Both the position numbers and the translations under genes were made by a program. Below, piece by piece: positions 58,898 to 64,000 of a stretch of 64,000 nt of DNA; position 1 is the stretch's first letter; every line of letters starts with the position of its first letter. This DNA is from Streptosporangium roseum DSM 43021. GTDB taxonomy: Bacteria; Actinomycetota; Actinomycetes; Streptosporangiales; Streptosporangiaceae. The stretch covers positions 9,238,001-9,302,000 of the forward strand of contig NC_013595.1 in NCBI RefSeq assembly GCF_000024865.1, in the 5' to 3' direction. The notes below the pieces were generated by a model. The model did not search any database. It saw only the letters and a program-made list of their open reading frames with translations, and was not told the DNA's origin.

Positions 58898-59461
58898 CTC
58901 CTCGGCGCTGGGCACCAGGTACGTGGTCGTCTTCTCCAGGTGCCGGAACGCCTCCTCGACCGTGGTGGTCCAGGAGATCGCGTCGAAGACGTCCGGCCGG
59001 GTGAACCCCTGCTCGTGCATCCCCTCCACCAGGCTCCTCAACGGCGCGTAGACGCCCCACGGGTCGAGGAGCACCAGCGGCTTGTCGTGCAGGCCGATCG
59101 TCCGCGACGTCCAGATCTCGAACAGCTCCTCCAGCGTCCCGATGCCGCCGGGCAGGACCAGGAAGGCATCGGAGCGGGCGTCCATGATGCCCTTGCGCTC
59201 ACGCATGTCGGTGGTGACGATCAGCTCGTCGGACTCCTCGTCGGCGACCTCGATGTCCACCAGGGCCTGCGGGATCACCCCGATGGTCCGGCCCCCGCCC
59301 GCGCGTGCCGCCCGTGCCACCGCGCCCATGCAGGAGACCTTGGCGCCCCCGCTCACTAGTGCGTGCCCCCGCCTGGCCAGCTCGGCGCCGACCTCCTCGG
59401 CCAGGGTCAGATACTTGTTGTCGATCTTCTGACTCGATGCCAGGAATACACAAATGAACAC
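58874..59461 (-). CDS. LOG-family (TIGR00730) protein, copy 1
   Basis: A 195-residue Rossmann-fold protein of the LOG family (cytokinin riboside monophosphate phosphoribohydrolase type). Signature PGGIGTLEE (about 105-113) is intact, and the Arg/Lys of MRERKGIMD are in place; the nucleotide loop reads SGGAKVSCMG. Typical members cleave nucleoside 5'-monophosphates to base and ribose phosphate. GTG 59461 has AGGG seven bases upstream. It follows copy 2 by 9 bp in one operon. Confidence 0.88.
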   Translation of the reverse strand: MFICVFLASSQKIDNKYLTLAEEVGAELARRGHALVSGGAKVSCMGAVARAARAGGGRTIGVIPQALVDIEVADEESDELIVTTDMRERKGIMDARSDAFLVLPGGIGTLEELFEIWTSRTIGLHDKPLVLLDPWGVYAPLRSLVEGMHEQGFTRPDVFDAISWTTTVEEAFRHLEKTTTYLVPSAEELGEATAG

Positions 59462-59470
59462 GGGCAAACC

Positions 59471-60274
59471 CTATTGGGCGTCGCCGACCGTGTTACGGAC
59501 CGCCCGCTGTTCCTCCCTGAGCCGCTCCGCCCTGTTCCGGTCGGCGTCGGCGATGATCCGTACGGCCTCGTCCACGTCGTCGGTGACGTGGACGAGATCC
59601 ACGTCAGCCAGGGAGATCTTGCCGCTGGACACGAGGGTGTTCTTGATCCAGTCGAGCAGCCCTCCCCAGAACTCCGTGCCCATCAGCACGACGGGGAAGG
59701 AGGTGACCTTGCGCGTCTGGACCAGCGTCAGCGCCTCGAACAGCTCGTCCATCGTGCCGAAGCCGCCCGGCAGCGCGACGAAGCCGCAGGAGTACTTCAC
59801 GAACATGGTCTTGCGGACGAAGAAGTAGCGGAACTCGATGCCGAGATCCACGTATTCGTTCATGTGCTGCTCGAAGGGGAGTTCGATGCCGAGGCCGACG
59901 GAGACCCCGCCCGCCTCCCTGGCTCCCTTGTTGGCCGCCTCCATGCAGCCGGGGCCGCCACCGGTGATCACGGCGTAGCCCGCCTCGGAGAGTTTCCGGC
60001 CAATCTGGACGCCCATCTCATACTCGGGCGTGTCCTCGGGACTACGGGCGGACCCGAAGACGGTCACCGCCTGAGGAAGCTCGGCGAGCTGACCGAAGCC
60101 CTCCACGAACTCCGCCTGGATGCGCATCACCCGCCACGGGTCCATGTGCAGCCAGTCGGCCGGGCCTCTGCGATCAAGAAGCCGCTGGTCATGGGTGGAG
60201 TCGGAGACGAGATCGCCGCGGACCACGGCGGCTCCCTGACGGCGTTCCGGACGTGTCTTCTTCATGTCGGTCAC
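59471..60274 (-). CDS. LOG-family (TIGR00730) protein, copy 2
   Basis: A 267-residue member of the longer LOG subfamily. Landmarks: FGSARSPEDTPEYEM, VITGGGPGCMEAANKGA, RKTMFVKYSCGFVALPGGFG followed by TMDELFE, and VVLMGTEFWGGLLDW. An N-terminal extension of 60 residues precedes the core. GTG 60274 has GGCGG seven bases upstream; ATG 60265 is three codons later. First gene of the two-gene LOG operon. Confidence 0.9.
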   Translation of the reverse strand: MTDMKKTRPERRQGAAVVRGDLVSDSTHDQRLLDRRGPADWLHMDPWRVMRIQAEFVEGFGQLAELPQAVTVFGSARSPEDTPEYEMGVQIGRKLSEAGYAVITGGGPGCMEAANKGAREAGGVSVGLGIELPFEQHMNEYVDLGIEFRYFFVRKTMFVKYSCGFVALPGGFGTMDELFEALTLVQTRKVTSFPVVLMGTEFWGGLLDWIKNTLVSSGKISLADVDLVHVTDDVDEAVRIIADADRNRAERLREEQRAVRNTVGDAQ

Positions 60275-60375
60275 CGTAGCGCCGCCTTCAGAAAAATCTT
60301 GGAAAATCTCCGGGAAAAGACGGAACCGGATTTCGACGAGCCTGCGTCTAACTGCCGAGGGTGCTGCTCGGGACT

Positions 60376-60421
60376 GAAAGTGGCTTTCCCCGCCAAATGG
60401 CCGGCGAGGAAAGCCACTTTC
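60376..60421 (-). terminator. Terminator of dapE
   Basis: GAAAGTGGCTTTCC (60376-60389) and GGAAAGCCACTTTC (60408-60421) form a 14-bp stem whose loop itself contains a shorter GC stem. It lies 37 bp past the dapE stop, upstream of the LOG operon. Confidence 0.82.
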
Positions 60422-60457
60422 ATTTATGCCCATCCGCCCGGACGACGTCTGCCCAGG

Positions 60458-61519
60458 TCAGCCCAGCCAGCCGAGCATTCTGCGCTCGCAGTCGGCGATC
60501 TTCTCCAGCGAGACGTACTCCCCGCGCTGATGCGCCAGATTCGGGTCGCCCGGACCGTAGTTCACGGCGGGGACCCCAAGGCTGGAGAACAGCGATACAT
60601 CGGTCCAGCCGAGTTTGGCCCTGGGGGTGCCGCCGACGGCCTCCAGGAAGGCCGCCGCCACCGGATGGGTCAGGCCGGGCCGCGCCGCCGCGGCCCCGTC
60701 GGTGAACCGGACCTCGAAGCCGTCGAACACCTCGCTCACGTGCTCCTGGGCAGCCTCCAGGGACAGGTCGGGGGCGAAGCGGTAGTTGACGGTCACCACG
60801 CACTCGTCGGGGATCACGTTGCCGGCCACGCCGCCGCCGATCGCCACCGCGTTCAGGCCCTCGTGGTACTCCAGCCCGTCCACCACCGGCAGCCTGGCCC
60901 GGTAGGCGTTCAGGATCGCGAGGACCGGCTCGGCGGCGTGGACGGCGTTGACCCCGAGCCAGGACCTCGCGCTGTGCGCGCGCTTGCCACGGGTCGTGAT
61001 CTGGGCCCGGAGCGTGCCCTGGCAGCCGCCCTCGATCACGCCGTCGGTGGGCTCCATGAGCACCGCGAAGTCACCCGCGAGCAACGCGGGGTGCCGGCGG
61101 CTGAGCCGGAGCAGGCCGTTGCGCTCGGCCTCGATCTCCTCGCAGTCGTAGAAGACGTAGGTGACGTCCCGGCTCGGCTCCCGGAGCGCCGCGGCCAGCT
61201 TCAGCGCGACCGCGACGCCGGCTTTCATGTCCGAGGTGCCGCAGCCGTACAGCAGGTCGCCCTCGACCCGGCTGGGCAGGTTGCCGGCGACCGGGACGGT
61301 GTCGATGTGCCCGGCGATCACCACCCGCTCGCCGCGGCCGAGCTCGGTGCGGGCGACGATCGCCTCGCCGTCGCGGTGCACGCTCAGATGCGGGAGGGGG
61401 CGCAGGGCCTCCTCGACCGCGTCCGCCAGTGCCTTCTCGTCGCCGCTGACCGACTCGACGTCGACGATCCGCGCGGTGAGCGCCCCGACATCCTGTGTGA
61501 GATCCAGACGCGTACTCAT
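60458..61519 (-). CDS. dapE: Succinyl-diaminopimelate desuccinylase
   Basis: A 353-residue M20 metallo-hydrolase of the actinobacterial DapE type, removing succinate from N-succinyl-LL-diaminopimelate in lysine and peptidoglycan-precursor synthesis. Metal ligands: His and Asp in IAGHIDTVPV, Asp in GTSDMKAGVA, Glu pair in YDCEEIEAE, Glu in MEPTDGVIEGGC and a final His in NLAHQRGEYV. ATG 61519. Monocistronic with its own terminator, close to dapD (62431-63261). Confidence 0.95.
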   Translation of the reverse strand: MSTRLDLTQDVGALTARIVDVESVSGDEKALADAVEEALRPLPHLSVHRDGEAIVARTELGRGERVVIAGHIDTVPVAGNLPSRVEGDLLYGCGTSDMKAGVAVALKLAAALREPSRDVTYVFYDCEEIEAERNGLLRLSRRHPALLAGDFAVLMEPTDGVIEGGCQGTLRAQITTRGKRAHSARSWLGVNAVHAAEPVLAILNAYRARLPVVDGLEYHEGLNAVAIGGGVAGNVIPDECVVTVNYRFAPDLSLEAAQEHVSEVFDGFEVRFTDGAAAARPGLTHPVAAAFLEAVGGTPRAKLGWTDVSLFSSLGVPAVNYGPGDPNLAHQRGEYVSLEKIADCERRMLGWLG

Positions 61520-61560
61520 GCTCGCGACCTTATCCCCGGCCGTGGGCTTTACTGGAAGGC

Positions 61561-62316
61561 GTGTTACGCATCGGCGAACTGGCCGCGCTGGCCGGCGTCA
61601 CGACCAGGACGATCCGCCACTACCACCAGGTGGCGCTGCTGGCCGAACCCCCGCGGACCGCGGCGGGCTACCGGCTGTACGGCATGGCCGACGTGGTCCG
61701 CCTGATCAGGATCCGCCGGCTGACGGCCCTCGGCATGAGCCTTCCCGACATCGGCCGGGTGCTCAGTCCCAGGCAGGACCTGCGCGAGGCGCTGGCGGAT
61801 CTGGACGCCGACCTGGCCAGGGAGGAGGAGGCCGTCCGGCGGCAGCGGGCCATGCTCGCCGAGCTCATGCACACCGGTCGCGATCCGGCGCTGACGCCGG
61901 AGATGGGCCACATCTTCGCCGAGCTGGAACAGATCTTCCCCTCCCACCCACTGCTGGAGCGGGAACGGGAGACGATCACCCTGCTGGAGGCGGCGGCGCC
62001 GGAGGCGGCACGGGCGCTGACCGGCGTCTACCGGATGTCGATGGGCGACGAGAGGCTCCAGCGCCGGATGTGGGACATCGGGCTCCGGTTCGAGGCGCTG
62101 CAGGACGCCTCCCCCGACGACCCGGAGGTCGCGGCGCTCGCCGCCGAGCTGGCCGACGCGCTGCGCCCCTTCATGGACGCCGTGTCGGCCGGCGACCGTG
62201 CGGCGGCCGGGCCCGGCGGCCCGGCGGGGGCCGTGGCGGGAGAGACGCTCAGCGCGATGATGGTCGGCTCCCTGTCACCCGCCCAGCGCAGGGTCGTCGA
62301 GCTCCTCACGCCCTGA
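61561..62316 (+). CDS. MerR-family transcriptional regulator
   Basis: A 251-residue regulator. N-terminal MerR winged helix (LRIGELAALAGVTTRTIRHY, GYRLYGMADVVRLIRIRRL), a coiled coil, and a 140-residue C-terminal effector domain. No Cys pair for metal sensing is present, so a small-molecule ligand is likely. GTG 61561 lies about 10 bases after a TTTACT element with no spaced ribosome site, so leaderless translation is possible. It lies between dapE and dapD but points away from both. Confidence 0.9.
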   Translation: MLRIGELAALAGVTTRTIRHYHQVALLAEPPRTAAGYRLYGMADVVRLIRIRRLTALGMSLPDIGRVLSPRQDLREALADLDADLAREEEAVRRQRAMLAELMHTGRDPALTPEMGHIFAELEQIFPSHPLLERERETITLLEAAAPEAARALTGVYRMSMGDERLQRRMWDIGLRFEALQDASPDDPEVAALAAELADALRPFMDAVSAGDRAAAGPGGPAGAVAGETLSAMMVGSLSPAQRRVVELLTP

Positions 62317-62430
62317 CACCCACGACGCTCACGCACCGCGCGCCCCGTCACACCTCACCCGCCGCACGGACCCCGTCGCGCACCGTGCACCGCGCGTGCG
62401 GTGCGCGCCGGCGCGCGCCCCGGCCGCGGC

Positions 62431-63261
62431 TCAGGCGTTGACGCCGTGCTCGCGGAGGATCTCGTTGAGCTCCGCCTTGTCGTGCCGCCGCCCCTCCCGC
62501 AGGCGCTTGAGCACCAGCACGCAGGGCAGCCCGAAGGTGCCACCGGGGAACTCCCGGTTGCGGGTGCCGCCGACCGCCACGCACCAGTCGGGGACGCGGC
62601 CCCGGCCCAGCTCCTCACCCGTCCGTACGTCGATGACGGGCATCGAGGCGGACAGGATGGTGCCGGCGCCGACCACCGCGCCCCTGCCCACCCGGGCCCC
62701 TTCCACGATCATCGCGCGGCTGCCGATCAGCGCGTCGTCCTCGACGACCACCGGGACCGCGTTCGGGGGCTCCAGGACGCCGCCGATCCCGACCCCGCCG
62801 GACAGGTGGACGTTCTTGCCGATCTGGGCGCACGAGCCGACCGTGGCCCAGGTGTCCACCATGGTCCCGGCGTCCACGTAGGCGCCGATGTTGACGAAGG
62901 AGGGCATCAGCACCACGCCGGGCGCGACGTAGGCGCCCCAGCGGGCGATCGCCCCGGGCACCACGCGGACGCCGTCGAAGGAGGTCTTCAGCGGGACGCG
63001 GTCGTGATGGTGGAAGTCTCCCACCTGGGACCTGGCCATGCCGAGCACGCGGAACGCCAGCAGGATGGCCCGCTTGGCCCGCTCGTCCACGACCACCTCG
63101 CCGGTGGGGGAGACGGCGGCGACCCGGGCTCTGCCGGTGTCGAGCATGTCGACGGCGCCGACGACGACGCTCCGCGCCTCGGCGTCACCGGGACCCAGCT
63201 CGGTCCGGCGCTCCCACAGCTCGTCGACGGCCGCCGGCAGCGGGCTGGAATGGGTCTGGAT
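62431..63261 (-). CDS. dapD: Tetrahydrodipicolinate N-succinyltransferase
   Basis: A 276-residue left-handed beta-helix transferase that succinylates tetrahydrodipicolinate in lysine synthesis. N-terminal helical part (LPAAVDELWERRTELGPGDA), then hexapeptide repeats (GVVLMPSFVNIGAYVD, GSCAQIGKNVHLSGGVGIGG, SRAMIVEGARVGRGAVVGAG) and a C-terminal cap. No ATG, GTG or TTG exists in frame near the conserved N-terminus; GGAGGAG sits five bases before an ATC (63261-63259), proposed here as start. That ribosome site belongs to repeat copy B, which abuts the gene. Confidence 0.9.
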   Translation of the reverse strand: MQTHSSPLPAAVDELWERRTELGPGDAEARSVVVGAVDMLDTGRARVAAVSPTGEVVVDERAKRAILLAFRVLGMARSQVGDFHHHDRVPLKTSFDGVRVVPGAIARWGAYVAPGVVLMPSFVNIGAYVDAGTMVDTWATVGSCAQIGKNVHLSGGVGIGGVLEPPNAVPVVVEDDALIGSRAMIVEGARVGRGAVVGAGTILSASMPVIDVRTGEELGRGRVPDWCVAVGGTRNREFPGGTFGLPCVLVLKRLREGRRHDKAELNEILREHGVNA

Positions 63262-63266
63262 CGTGG

Positions 63267-63367
63267 CTCCTCCGCTCCCACGCGAAAGCGGCTTCCCGCC
63301 TCCCGGAGGAGGCGGCTTCTCGCTAGGCCGCAGGGCGTCGCGACGGACAAGCCCTGCCCGCAGAACG
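63267..63367 (-). repeat. Dispersed hairpin repeat, copy B
   Basis: Minus strand: CGTTCTGCGGGCAGGGCTTG, TCCGTCGC, then AGCGAGAAGCCGC, the hairpin CCGCCTCC-TCC-GGGAGGCGG, the hairpin CCGCTTTC-GCGTG-GGAGCGG and terminal AGGAG. It matches copy A at 44529-44606 except for one additional hairpin. It ends five bases before the proposed dapD start, so its last bases serve as the ribosome site. Confidence 0.72.
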
Positions 63368-63463
63368 TGTGGAACGATAACAGAGGGCGACCGTCCGACT
63401 TCAAGATTAGACCGATAATTTCCGGCGGTTCTTCCCCTGCCCGGGACCGGTAGGTTCTTCAGG

Positions 63464-64000
63464 GTGCGACGGCGATTCTCCAAAGGGGTCATCGCGATCA
63501 TCGTGATCGTGGGCGTGCTCGCGGTGGCCATCACCGTGGGTATCTTCGCCCTGCTCAACAGGGTCACGCCGTTCACCGAGCCGGTGGAGGGGTGCAAGAT
63601 CACCACCCCGGAGGGCTCCTTGGAGCTGGAGATCCCGCAGGCCCAGGTGGCCTCGGTCATCGCGGCGGTGGCGGCCCGCAGGAAACTGCCCGAGCGGGCC
63701 GTCGTGATCGCGTACGCCACCGGCATCCAGGAGTCCAAGCTGCTGAACCTGCCGTTCGGCGACCGCGACTCGGTCGGGGTGTTCCAGCAGCGGCCCTCGC
63801 AGGGCTGGGGCAGGCCCGAGCAGCTCGTCGACCCGGTCTACTCCTCGGGCAAGTTCTTCTCCGCGCTGGTGAAGGTGAAGCGCTACCGGAAGCTGCCGCT
63901 CCACGAGGCGGCCCAGGAGGTGCAGCGCTCGGCCGACGGCTCGGCCTACGCCCAGCACGAGGGGGAGGCGAAGATCCTCGCCGCGGCGTTCACCGGGCGG
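63464..64000 (+). CDS. Membrane-anchored lysozyme-like protein, N-terminal part
   Basis: The frame starts at GTG 63464 and is open to the window end (179 codons). An N-terminal membrane helix (VIAIIVIVGVLAVAITVGIF) is followed by a helical domain with AYATGIQESKLLNLPFGDRD (catalytic-type Glu in QESKL), SVGVFQQRPSQGWG and VQRSADGSAYAQHEGEA, the pattern of soluble lytic transglycosylase-like folds found in actinomycete proteins. It probably faces the cell wall. The C-terminus is beyond the window. Divergent from dapD, sharing the repeat-containing region. Confidence 0.8.
   Translation, partial: MRRRFSKGVIAIIVIVGVLAVAITVGIFALLNRVTPFTEPVEGCKITTPEGSLELEIPQAQVASVIAAVAARRKLPERAVVIAYATGIQESKLLNLPFGDRDSVGVFQQRPSQGWGRPEQLVDPVYSSGKFFSALVKVKRYRKLPLHEAAQEVQRSADGSAYAQHEGEAKILAAAFTGR

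Overview
The window is chromosomal DNA of a very GC-rich actinomycete. Housekeeping content (MoeZ, the AdnA/AdnB helicase-nuclease pair, QcrB, the sigE-rseA-htrA-tatB block, DUF3107/DUF3117/DUF6758 families, DapD/DapE) and type VII-associated subtilases fit the Streptosporangiales (Streptosporangium/Nonomuraea type); this placement is inferred from gene families and gene order only. No rRNA, tRNA, CRISPR array or intact transposase gene was seen.

Layout. 1-1.6 kb: the 5' end of an unrecognised gene running off the left edge, a gene relic, and an alpha/beta hydrolase. 1.7-10.7 kb (minus strand): a solitary cytochrome b (qcrB), then adnB and adnA, with tandem repeats at both stop codons. 10.9-19.1 kb (minus): a glycerophosphotransferase, an alkyltransferase-like protein, and two diverged copies of a two-gene module (membrane protein of unknown function plus mycosin-like subtilase). 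19.3-21.5 kb: moeZ and a hydrolase. 21.8-25.5 kb: a secreted Asn-rich peptide, Ku, TetR, DUF3107, an ArsR relic and a 19-bp x 8 repeat array. 25.5-33.9 kb: a MiaE-like ferritin-fold protein divergent from a DEAD-box RNA helicase, two hydrolase/oxygenase genes, a RecB-like nuclease, a metal-ligand-depleted metallo-beta-lactamase-fold protein, MarC, DUF6758 and Nudix. 34-37.4 kb: a 1145-residue membrane protein with a disordered repeat-rich cytoplasmic part and a beta-propeller-like outer part. 37.8-45.8 kb: a secreted protein with a DUF6529 membrane partner, a CitE-like lyase, BioY, an EamA exporter, an MgtE-N/CBS protein with DUF1003, MarR and Mrp. 45.9-50.7 kb (minus): the envelope-stress block sigE-rseA-rseB-htrA-tatB, interrupted between htrA and tatB by what looks like an IS200/IS605 right end. 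50.9-61.5 kb: an O-methyltransferase, leucyl aminopeptidase, DUF3117, PaaX with enoyl-CoA hydratase, an MFS exporter divergent from LysR, Tag glycosylase, two LOG-type proteins and dapE. 61.5-64 kb: MerR, dapD and the start of a membrane-anchored lysozyme-like protein running off the right edge.

How the genes work together. AdnAB resects double-strand breaks and Ku joins ends, so both repair routes are represented. SigE, its zinc anti-sigma factor, the RseB-like sensor, the HtrA protease and TatB form one envelope-stress and export unit. DapD and DapE are two steps of diaminopimelate/lysine synthesis on either side of a MerR gene.

The most unusual signals are the duplicated mycosin/partner module, which sits without visible ESX secretion genes; a 78-101 nt repeat with hairpins present twice, one copy supplying the ribosome-binding site of a dapD gene that has no ATG, GTG or TTG start; a DEAD-box helicase whose only plausible start is CTG behind an A5T8 hairpin; and triplicated tandem repeats that include or touch the stop codons of adnA and adnB.
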